DNA of 64,000 nucleotides from Datisca glomerata (taxonomy: Eukaryota; Streptophyta; Magnoliopsida; Cucurbitales; Datiscaceae). Every line of letters begins with the position of its first letter. Within the stretch, counting starts at the first letter, position 1. The DNA is taken from assembly GCA_003255025.1 (NCBI GenBank), contig QANY01007306.1, positions 1,033,707-1,097,706 on the forward strand. The letters run 5' to 3'. Positions 13,112-23,000 of the stretch are shown here, one piece after another. The notes under the pieces are model-generated. The model searched no databases. It was not told the origin of the DNA and worked only from the letters and a program-made list of their open reading frames with translations. A program made the translations under genes and the position numbers.

Positions 13112-13121
13112 CCTTATATAG
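13112..13121 (-). promoter_or_regulatory. Viral 35S-type promoter TATA box
   Basis: On minus it reads CTATATAAGG within CTCTATATAAGGAGG, very close to the TATA region of pararetrovirus full-length transcripts. The start site would fall near 13085. It faces away from ABCF3 and toward 10.8 kb. Only this one copy is present; the other leader is cut before its promoter. Confidence 0.7.
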
Positions 13122-13315
13122 AGATGGAAGGAGAAAACGGACAACTAGCAGTTACAGACTAAAGTAACGATTATTACAAAAAAAATGAAAAGTTTACTTT
13201 TACAAATAGTCTAAAGTAACGATTATTACAAAAGATAAAAACTAAAAAGGTGACAGTAAAGATAAAGCTAGAATTATTACAACACGACAACGTTAGTGGG
13301 AGATAGGTGGCAGAT

Positions 13316-14371
13316 CTACCAATTATTTTTGGAAATAGGCTCATGATCAGACCCTAGGTTGGAAATAGTCTTCATCGTATGGTGGGTCCTGGGAGCTGAC
13401 ATCATCAAGATCATGATGGTCATCTGGTTTGGATGGTAGAACATGAAGTTGGCTGAGTTCGGGGGAAAAACAGTCAGGCTGGAATTGGGTGTCCAGCTGA
13501 TAGGGATCTTAAGACTCAAATGGATATGGATCCTGACGGTGACGAGAAGATAATCCACTGAAGATGAACGAGCATTGGTACTGCTGTAAAGTCGATGAGG
13601 AAGCTCCGGAGGATGCTTGAGGGCTAGAAGGGAATGGCCCAAGAGGAAAACCATTATAATCCATGTCGGTGGTGGATTCATTGAGACGTGTTAAGGTTCG
13701 ACCCAATTGATTCATGAACCGATTTTTGTATTCGGGCCAAGTAAGAGATGACTGCCATAAATTAACATAGTTACCATATACAGGCTTCCACCAAAATAAT
13801 GATCTTGTTCACGGTGGAGAGTGTAGAAACAGAAAAAAGTTTGTCTCTGTTTCCTAGGAGCTATCTATATATCGTGTTCGGTGAGAATCTTGTCAAGCTG
13901 GCTTCGCCAGTATGACAGTGGAGCAAACAGTTGAAGAAGAGTGACAAGGTGCATATGAGTATTAGCAACATCACAGATATATTAGTAGATAGGATATGGA
14001 GGAAATTCGATGGCACAGTAATGAATGGCAGAAAGAGCCCAAAGATACCATATGAGTTTTTCTGGTATGACACCTTTAACGAGAGGAACTGTGGTGTAAG
14101 GGATGGCCATATCAAAATGGTCTAGGAAATAATGTATTTGGATTTTTACAAGTAACAGATGGAGCCAGTCAAATAGAGTTTTTGTGGCAAGATTGTTGAT
14201 CATAGTGGGACCATCAGGTTTAGGACGTGGAGGGAAAATGGTAGCAGGCATGCTGATCGTCATAGTGGGATTGGAGTGAGGATCAGAAATAGTAAGAATA
14301 GAGAGGGTATGAGAAGAAGAGGAGCTGTCTTTCTCAGGTCGAGAGAGATAATAAGCAATGGTATTCTGATG
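13316..14371 (-). pseudogene. Pararetrovirus polyprotein C-terminal region, decayed
   Basis: Open stretches on minus after the RNase H part: 14263-13982 (segment with FLDHFDMAIPYTTVPLVKG) and 13715-13316 (Ser/Pro/Asp-rich, with TTDMDYNGFPLGPF). They follow on from the RNase H end at 14372 across stops and frame changes. I see no transactivator-like or other named domain. It probably belongs to the polyprotein tail or a small last frame before the intergenic promoter region. Confidence 0.55.
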
Positions 14372-16090
14372 TCATTTGAGATGACGAACTGAGAATTTAT
14401 AGCGTGAGAACCAGTCTTTCCACATGAGGAGTTGTTTATCAGGAAGAATTTTCCTTTTTGGATCAAGCATACTGGGGAATGACGTGTTGTCCATCTCGAC
14501 AGTAAATCCATACGGGCTGAGATAAAAACTGAACTTTTCAATCCCCTTTTTAACTGCTAGGATCTCCTTATAGGTGGCATGATAATGCTTTTCAGAGTCT
14601 TTAAATTGTCCACTAGCATGCCCACAATAAAAATGTTTGTCCTTATCTTCTTCAATTAGGATGGCCCCCCAATGGTCATCACTAGCATCCGTCTGTAGGA
14701 TACGTAATCCTATGTCAGGAATCTTTAATGGATAAGAATTTTGGGCAAGGTCTTTAAGGGCTTGGATCGCCTTAGTCTGGGCAGGGCCCCAAGATGGGGG
14801 ATTCTTTTTGAGAAGTTTGGACAAGTGGTTGGTGTAGGTGGCTATATAAAGGATGAAATCTCTGAGATAATTAATGATGCCAAGGAACTGTTGGATTTGT
14901 TTGACCGTTAAATCAGTATTTGGAAATTTGAGCAATTCGATGGCAATATGAGGATCTGGTTGGAATCTTCCATCTTCAAAGATCATACCCATAAATTCAA
15001 TACGGGTAGCACCAATTTCGGCCTTCTTGGCGGAGAGCATAATCCCGTAATATTTGATGAGATCAATAAACTGGGATAGTAAGAGTTGATGAGAAGACGA
15101 ATCTTTGGAGAAGAGCAGAATGGCATCAATGTAAACTAAGCCACTGTGCAAAATGGGCTCAAACATTTGGGTCATGGCCTTTTGGAAGAGCGAAAGTGCT
15201 ACTTTCAGGCCAAATGGCATGACGGTCCACTAGTATTGGGCATTCGATATACAAAAAGCGGTCTTATACCAGCCCTAAAGATGAATGCCTAATTACCAAA
15301 ACCCAACTTTAAGGTCAAACTTGGAGAATATCTTGGCCCATTTGAGATGGACAGATAAAGTATTGGGCTTTGGAAGAGGAAACTTATCATCTTGGAGAAA
15401 CAAGTTGAGAGGCTTGTAGTCTATCACCAACCACTTTTTCCCACGTTTGAGTTCAACTCATTTTTCAACATAAAAGGCCTAATAGGCCCAATCAGATTTC
15501 GTGGGCTCAATAAGCCATTGCTGAAGAAGAGATGCACATTCTTTTCGGGCCAACGCAAGATCATCGAGATTCATGCCAGTATGAGTGGCCTTGGTAGGAT
15601 TGAGGTCTTCATTGCGTTTGAATGGAAGACGAATAAAGAATGCGGGATTTTTCCAGAGAGGGAAAACATGGGAAAACTGGCCATGCCTATAAGCACAGTA
15701 ATGAAGAATCTGGTCACGGAGATAGGTATAAGCATGAGGAACTTGTTTGAGCTCGAGGAGACTGACAAAAGGGGTATAAGCACAGAAGAAACTTTTACAC
15801 TAGAACCCAGTGGATAAAATCTGGAGTTTCTTGGCGTGGGAGAAAGCATCAAAACCAATTAACATGTCTTTTCCTGGAAGATCACTGCCTAACACCTTAT
15901 TCTAGAGAATGCAGTTTGGGAAAAATTGAAGACCAATACGTCTCTTTATAATCCACTCAATTTTGAATAAACTTCCATTAGCAGTAGAAAAATATTGATT
16001 ATAAGGAACCCAATCTTCAGAAGGTAGAAGACATAGTTTTATGACTGTTTTGTAAGAGCTAGTATCTAAAATCCAATGGCTGGAACAGCT
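14372..16090 (-). pseudogene. Pararetrovirus protease, reverse transcriptase and RNase H, decayed
   Basis: At about 16080-15850 is a retropepsin-like piece whose active-site triad reads DTS. Reverse transcriptase runs from about 15600 to 14900 and is broken near 15430-15230. Below 15220 an open stretch of 282 codons holds the end of the reverse transcriptase (MPFGLK start; catalytic box reads YIDA, so the second catalytic Asp is lost) and RNase H (LQTDAS, EILAVKKGIEKF, DNTSFP) to 14372. In a live virus this polyprotein part copies pregenomic RNA into DNA. The lost catalytic residue, stops and frameshifts make it inactive. Kinship is to caulimovirids rather than Gypsy elements, given the lack of integrase and the movement protein upstream. 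Confidence 0.85.
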
Positions 16091-16269
16091 TTGGCAAATT
16101 TGTCTGCGAGAAGTCAGATTTCAATATGTGGTTTGATGGACACGACCTTCTCTTTGGGAGGGTCATGTAAGACCCCAAGAGATTCCAAGCAAAGGATGAG
16201 AGTAGCATTATCTGATGTGTCAGAGTCTGAGGAGGTGGCGAACTCAGATGAACAGCGGGCCGCATCGGA

Positions 16270-17343
16270 GGAGTATGGCAAGACATATTGAGTGTTCTAA
16301 TTGCGGTTAGCTTGTTCTTCCACAACAGATTCAATATCTTCATCATCTTGGAGGAGAAACACTATTTGTAGATGTTGCAGCAACTGAATATCTCTTTTGG
16401 TTTTATGGGGATAACTTTTTGCAAAATGTCCTTTTTGGCCACATATGTAGCATTTATCGGACTTGCGGGAGGAAGGATGTCTTTTCTTAAAATACTGAAG
16501 AAAATGCTTGGTACGAGAGTGATGTCACCAACCCTTTTTACGAGATAAAAATCGATGGGTCTTTTCCCGTTTGTCCCTTCTGTGATCCTTGGAACATGAA
16601 CAATCCTTTTGGGCATGACATTTGAGCTTGAGATAGGATTTGGTACATGCCGATTGAAGTTTAGATTCCCCTTTGAGCATCCCCTTAAAAAACTTTTGTT
16701 GTTCACATAGTTTATCAATGGTGGCCAATGTAAGCTGATAGATCTCACCAAGGGAAATGTCCGTCATATCACGACGAAGGGCATTAATGGTACGATATAG
16801 TTCAGGTTGCAATTCTTCAAGAAGAGAGGCAATGAACGTGTGCCAGAGGTTGACATTATCTCCATTCAACATATAATACTTGTCGGGCATACGCTGGAAA
16901 TGTTTTTGTAAATCATGGCGTTCCAACGAACAACATTTCATTTCAAAAAAGTCTTGACGACTTTGTTTGTCAATGAGTTGGAAATCCCCAATGAATTCTT
17001 TATGTAACATTCCCAAAAGAGTGCAAGAATCAGGGCTACGGGCTGCAGTCAGCCGTTGATAAGGACTGAGACTTTGAAATCATTCTCATAAAGTCCCTGT
17101 GAATAGAGATAAAAACTTAGAGAGGACATCTTCAAGGGTCAGATCTGGTTTAGACAGTTGTAAGTCAATCCAAGCACCAAATTCATGAAGACGATCATGC
17201 CATTTATTTGGAGGAAGATCGTCAAAAGTAAACCAGGGGCCACTCGTTGGTTTATATATGTTCCTCGAGTCTTGGGAATGTATTGGAGGAGGAAGATCAT
17301 CGACAAAGGGTTCTTCCTCGTCAATATCACCAGGTTGGATCAT
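16270..17343 (-). pseudogene. Pararetrovirus coat-protein and zinc-knuckle region, decayed
   Basis: An open stretch at 17016-16525 is the coat-like region, with a leucine-rich middle (TFIASLLEELQPELYRTINA) and a basic Cys-rich end at about 16640-16560. At 16463-16420 lies a CCHC knuckle (CYICGQKGHFAKS) whose last Cys has become Tyr. Upstream parts at 17343-17086 are acidic (DIDEEEPFVDDLPPP). Frames shift at least twice between these parts. Such proteins package viral nucleic acid; this copy cannot form a complete knuckle. Confidence 0.75.
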
Positions 17344-17404
17344 GGAAATAGTAGAAATATCAGCTTGGCTTGCCTCGGAAGGAAGACTAGAGGTATCATC
17401 AGTG

Positions 17405-18708
17405 CTAGAGGTATCGGTTTCTGAATCTGAACTGGAGAGACTTTATAACGTTTGGATTTTCGGAGCAGGATCTATCTGGAGGAACCTTTAATTTTTGAGA
17501 TGGAGAAGGAGGACGGACTGGTAGAGCAGAGGGTTTCGTCGCATAGGAAGTTGAGGCCAGGGGAGTGGGATGGATCTGAACACCAGGAGGTGTCAAAAAA
17601 AGATGAGCACGCTGCACTAGCGGAGCTGCGGCTGTCGACTGAGATTGTCTGAATTGTCTTAAAATGGGGTAAGACATTTTGAACAGATTATTATAGTCGG
17701 AGGCTTTGGGATAAGGCATGAGAGAGGAGAGATACCTAGGAGTTTGACTGCTCATGGGATAGGAAGGATATGGGTCATAAAGAGCTTGAGATTTTTCCTT
17801 AGCCATATTTGCCTCTGTCCTGTAGAGATCTTATTGAATCTGGGAGAGTTCTTGCTCCTTTTTTCAGAATTCTGTGCCGATATAACCTTTTTCGACCAGT
17901 TGCTTTAATTCAGTATCTAAGTGCAGAGCTTTTGAAGCTAGCATATCCTGAAGCTGCATAATTTGGTCTGACACCTGCCCAACTTGAGTGGAGAGGGTGT
18001 CAGATTGCAGATGTAGCCGATCTAGTTTAGCATCAAGCTTTGTGAGAGTCCAATTTTGGCACACAACATTTTCAGACTGCCAATTAAGCTCTTCAGCTGC
18101 AGGGAGAGACCTAGGTTTTCCTGTAGGAGTGATCTCGGTAGGAATGGAGAAAGGTCTGGTAGATACTTTTGTAGTTGGATTGGTACGTCTGGTCAAATGT
18201 GGGAAATCCTGTTCGTTTGATTCCATCATGGCAAGGCTGAGGATGGCACTAGGAACAAAGTGGACTGGAAGCATCGATGTTGGTTGCATGGATGGAAGGA
18301 GGTCTGTATGGCCAGTTTCTCGGAGCAACTCATATAGAGAAAGTTACGGAAAAGATACTGATGGCTGAGGGCAGATCCAATAAGTGGCAGTGCTCGAAGA
18401 ACCATCTTGATCATTGTCGTCATAGTGATGATAAGATGCCTGGGAGCGACAAGACGACTTGTTAGGCTTCTTGCGGGTTGAAGGGGCCCTTTGATACCAC
18501 AAGTCATCATCAGTATCTGTTTCATCCCAAATAGGCTCATAACAATCACAATTAGGGTCGCATCTGTCTGGGGAAACATCCCAGATGAATGTCCATTTAC
18601 ATGGGACACATAACAGGGTTGAGCTGCATGATCAATCCAGGCTATGAGAGGACAGCTGCGCGAAGGCGTGTAAGCATGAGTGATAGTTAAAATACTTATA
18701 GAAAACAC
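17405..18708 (-). pseudogene. Pararetrovirus N-terminal polyprotein region, decayed
   Basis: Three open stretches on minus: 18708-18226, 18328-17864 (with TKVSTRPFSIPTEITPTGKP and a heptad-like helical part LDAKLDRLHLQSDTLSTQVG) and 17806-17405 (Pro/Ser-rich, MAKEKSQALYDPYPSYP). The helical part resembles the coiled-coil virion-associated segment found in this family. Stops separate the pieces, for example at 17864-17862. The same region recurs at about 11700-10855. No enzymatic domain is seen. Confidence 0.65.
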
Positions 18709-18829
18709 AAGTCTGGAAGAAAGAAGGCTCTGTTATGCTAGGTCTGGCAAAGATGGTCTTAATGGTCCCGTCGGGGAGACGGTGCACCTGAGGAGGGGCA
18801 GAAGTATGAACATCACGTTGAATGGCATG

Positions 18830-19640
18830 AAACTGCGTTCATAGTTATTGATCCATTCGAGAGGCATCAGTTACGAGAGTTCGACTTTAGAGATATGCCG
18901 AGGGATCTAGATGATAGAAGTATCATCTGCCCTATCAGAGACAACAAAAAGGGCATCTTGAGTAGAATTGGGAAAATGGAGATCAAACGAGTGATTTTGG
19001 AGGCGATAAATGATTTGATGATGCAGAGTGGCCATGATGGCCCTGGAGTCTTATTCTGCGCCTACAATCTGGACTTGAACTTTCAATCTCTGAGAAAGAG
19101 TTGGGTCTGAAAGTTTAATATTAAAGTTCAGGGCAATGGTAAGAATGACAGTGCCAAAACTGAGGATGGTGAGAATGGAGCCAATCAACGCATTACTGTA
19201 GGATGTGAAGGTGATGTCGATGAGAGCAATCCGAGCAGTGACGATAATCCTTTTCTACCATGGAGGGTCAAGGCAAGTCAGACAACACCAACATGGAGGT
19301 GTGTGTAGCCTTGTGTCTGCCAACCATTAAGCAGCTCTTGAGGGATCTCAATAGTGACATACTGTTCTGCGGTGGTGGCTTGGAGATCACAGTGGTCTAA
19401 TTTTGTGGTTTGCACAATTTCCTTCACATGAGGTCTGTGAGTAGATATCAAAGTTCTGATACTACGAAGGACTTGGTTTGACTAATGATAAAGGATTTAA
19501 GAACTGAGAAGTGGTAATTGTGTTTCCTGAATTCTGATATCTTCAGGGAGAGATGATGGATTTCAATCAGGTTCTCGATCTTATTTGCGATCGTTCAACG
19601 AACAGAAGGGGGAGATCTTGAGGAGAGAAGGAAGAGGAAA
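18830..19640 (-). pseudogene. Pararetrovirus 30K-type movement protein, decayed
   Basis: On minus, about 19230-19050 reads as a 30K-superfamily core (RIALIDITFTSYSNALIGS, LTILSFGTVIL, LKVQVQIVGAE) and continues to 18850 with DALFVVSDRADDTS and PLEWINNYE. The 30K family moves viral genomes through plasmodesmata. A stop follows IVGAE and others lie upstream, so the frame is broken. It sits directly after the primer-binding site, as expected for the first frame of these viruses. The second copy is at about 12640-11840. Confidence 0.7.
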
Positions 19641-19735
19641 GATGAACAGGTTCAAGATTTGTGGAATCTCTCATTTTCTGGGGTTCTCTTTACTGTCCTA
19701 TTTTTTATAAGAGATTACCACGGGCTGTAAAAGTA

Positions 19736-19749
19736 TGACTCTGATACCA
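19736..19749 (-). promoter_or_regulatory. tRNA-Met primer-binding site, first viral copy
   Basis: On minus it reads TGGTATCAGAGTCA, the same 14 bases as the second copy 7005 bp away. It anchors the 5' side of the longer viral copy. The leader upstream of it survives for only about 106 nt, to 19855. Confidence 0.85.
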
Positions 19750-19863
19750 AGATGAGTATTCAGCTATACGATTCTCAGTTGATCAGTCTAATGCATGCTT
19801 TCAATATTCAAATAAGGCTCAACTATCTTTTTGAGGAGTCACTATTAGGATCTATGATGAGAA

Positions 19864-19902
19864 ATTCTTTTTGAGAAGTTTGGACAAGTAACTGGTGTAG
19901 GG
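19864..19902 (-). repeat. Displaced scrap of viral reverse transcriptase at the integrant edge
   Basis: The stretch starting ATTCTTTTTGAGAAGTTTGG matches 14801-14838, inside the reverse transcriptase, with about three mismatches and in the same orientation. It directly follows the point where leader homology ends (19855). It therefore marks a rearranged junction. It lies about 150 bp before the ABCF3 start codon. Confidence 0.7.
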
Positions 19903-20051
19903 AGTAGATTTGCCTAGAACAAGGCAATCTTCTGTACCGGTAGTAAAAAAAGATAAAAAAGCCACAGGGCCGAGCCGAGCCCTCTTTGCAACAATACCCG
20001 TGCATTCTTATGCTTGAAAAGTAACCACTACAATCCGTAAGGGTCCTAAAA

Positions 20052-23000
20052 ATGACGGAGGTGGTGAGTTCTGTGTTGCACGAGGTGCTGGGACGGAGGG
20101 TTCAGGATGTCGATCAACCTATCGTCGACTACATCATCAACGTCCTTGCCGACGAGGACTTCGATTTTGGCGATGACGGCGAGGGCGCTTTCGACGCCGT
20201 TGGCGAGCTTCTTGTCGCTGCTGGCTGCGTCAGCGACTTTGCAGAGTGCCGCTCGGTGAGTTCGTCCTTTTGCTTTATAAGACCGTCTGATTGCTCCGAA
20301 AATGCAGGAAAAGAATTCGAAAGCAGGATTGTCCTTGTTGGGGTCTTTTTGAGATGATTCGTTACTATGGGAGTATCAGCTTTTGTTTTCTCGAACCTAG
20401 ATTGTTATATACTGGCAAAGTACAACTCCATGGCTATTTGTATAGCAGGCTTTATGTTGTTATATAAGTCTTGGGTAATTAGCATAATTGCCTCATAATC
20501 TCATCTTCTAAAGGGGTGGTCTTGAGTTCAAATCTCTCTGAGCCACCTTCCCGGCTTTGTGCCGTAGAATTTGGATTTGAGAGCTCAGATTAGTTCGACT
20601 TTTGAAGAAGTCGGGATATTCTGAGTTATATAAATTAGTAAATAAAAAGATACCGATTCCATCATATGAGATAAAATCTTTTTTCCCCATTCAGTTTCTA
20701 GTATTTTTATTTCCAGGAAGTTCACTAAGGATTTTACTTCAGGTTTGTAGCAAGTTAACTGAAAAGTTTGGAAAACATGGATTGGTCAAAGATAAACCAA
20801 CAGTCCGAAGCCTTGCCACCCCCTTAAGAATGAATGATGGGATGGATGAAGAGGAAGTTCCAAAGAAGAAGCCTGAACTCATGGATGGTCCAGTGCTAAC
20901 TGAACGAGATCGGGCAAAACTGGAAAGGAGAAAGAGGAAGGATGAGCGCCAAAGAGAGGTTAGAAATCATTAATGATTCATAGCTCCATCTGTGTAGTGG
21001 GAAATGTGTCTGTTATTGTCAATCACTATTTGAAAATATTTGTACTCCTTGAGAGTACAATTAATCACATGGATGGCACAATTGAGCTGCATTACCATGA
21101 ATGGATGCCATAGATACTCTAACAAATAGTTCTCCTTCTTTTCAAATATTTACCTTTGATATGCAGGCGCAATACCAAATGCATTTAGCTGAAATGGAAG
21201 CTGCGAGGGCAGGAATGCCTGTTGTTTGTGTAAATCATGATAGTGGAACTGGACCAACAGTCAAGGATATCCGTATGGAGAACTTCAACATTTCTGTTGG
21301 CGGTCGTGATCTCATCGTTGATGGTACAGTCACACTGTCTTTTGGAAGGCATTATGGTAAGTTTTCTTTTATTGTCCTCCCATTTTCTCGTGACGTCGTG
21401 CATGGAAAACAGAAGAATCATATACATATATGGAAGCAATAGGAGAATAGTTCAGACAAACAAGAATGATGTTAGAATGAAACTACATGGTTGTTTTAAC
21501 TTGATTAACCTTAAAAGAAACTGCATACATGATTTATGACGTGATCTATATCATGTCATAGTTGAAAATAATATCCTCTCGAACGTTTTTCCTTTTAATT
21601 GGTAAATGACTTGAAATTTGGCTCTTATACAAGAATGGCTAACATCTGTTGTAGATAGTTTTCAAAGATAATGACTGCTGAACTCGGTCTCTTATACACA
21701 CATAAGTTCCATGTCTCTCTCTCTCAGTGCTAAATGTGCGTTCATTTGTGTGTGTGTAGTTCTGTTTGGATGTTATGGGGGATAAGAAACTGCCGCAAGG
21801 CACTAGGAGTTATGAATCAACCTTGCACTTTACAGTATTTTTAAATACTGACTGTCATGACTGCAGACTTTATAAGCTTTTCCTGTTATTTTTGGAGTGT
21901 TTAGTACAATGACTAAACTTCGACCGTAGCAAAATACTTGCATCCTTTGGAACTTTTAGATATGTTTATCCATGACGGTGTTAATGTGCTCTTTAACATA
22001 CATAATATGTGTGCAGGTCTTGTTGGAAGAAATGGAACAGGGAAAACAACTTTCCTTAGGTATATGGCTATGCATGCAATTGATGGTATTCCTAATAACT
22101 GTCAGATATTACATGTGGAACAAGAAGTGGCCGGTGATGATACATCAGCCTTGCAGTGCGTTTTAAACACTGACATTGAGAGAGCACAACTTCTGGAAGA
22201 AGAATCTCAATTGCTAGCCCAACAGGTAAATAAAATATGATTCCATGATGAAGTAGAGCTTTTGCGGTTTCCTTTTGTTCTTGTATGTTTTATTTCTAAA
22301 AATCCTAACCTAGCCGGACAGGTGATTATACCCTTCCACAACAAAGGAGAGTGTTTTTTGGTGTGTGTCTGGTTCTTGTTTGTTTTTCTTTTTAATAGTC
22401 ACCTGCTTAAAATTTTGACCTGAAGAGAGAGCTGGAGTTTGAGGATGCAAAGAGCAATGGGGCTGACAAAGATGCTATTGGACAAAAGCTTGAGAAGATA
22501 TATAAAAGGCTTGAGTTCATTGATGCTGATTCTGCTGAGTCACGTGCAGCTTCTATTCTTGCGGTCAGTTCATGACACTTGTCTATTGCTTTTGAATTTC
22601 TTGCTTGCCAATGACTTAAAATTTTGGAAGAAATACCATTAGCTTCTCCTGCTTATTGGTATTTGTAGCTGGCTGCAACTCCTAAAATTTTGATAATGAA
22701 ACTGAGAGATCAATGTGTTTCAGAGGAGTTAAGAATCGGTGGCAATAAAGTAGATCAGAGTAAGGTAAGAGAATGGGCATGAGTGCTGTGCTAATTCAGA
22801 CGAGAGGGTTATTACTGATTGGTTGTGACCAGAGAGTCTCTTTTATGCTTTTTTCATTAAAACTTGTTGGTCAACTCTCTTACTGATGTTTAGCATAATT
22901 ATTGAACTCAATGATCCTACCTATTTGTACTAATCAGGATGAAAAATCCTGCCAATTGGCCAGTGGTGATCTCTTTGCCAGTTTCCTTGCTAATATAATA

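Larger units (their letters stand above)
10850..19902 (-). mobile_element. Endogenous pararetrovirus (Caulimoviridae-type), about 1.3 genome lengths
   Basis: The integrant reads on the minus strand from about 19855 down to about 10850. Order: leader end and primer-binding site (19749-19736), 30K-type movement protein, N-terminal polyprotein, coat/zinc-knuckle region, protease, reverse transcriptase-RNase H, C-terminal part, promoter (TATA 13121-13112), poly(A) signal, then a second leader with a second primer-binding site (12744-12731) and a second copy of the movement and N-terminal parts, cut off at 10850. Matching points of the two copies are 7005 bp apart (19736 and 12731; 19855 and 12850), which should be the viral genome length and fits the family (7-9 kb). 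There is no integrase and no LTR. Many stops and frameshifts show it is dead. The genus is not resolved. Confidence 0.88.

Noticed and set aside
13931..18465. Plus-strand open frames across the viral integrant (13931-14125, 15392-15817, 17185-17491, 17988-18368)
   Set aside because: They are shadows of the minus-strand viral frames; protein-like domains appear only on minus.
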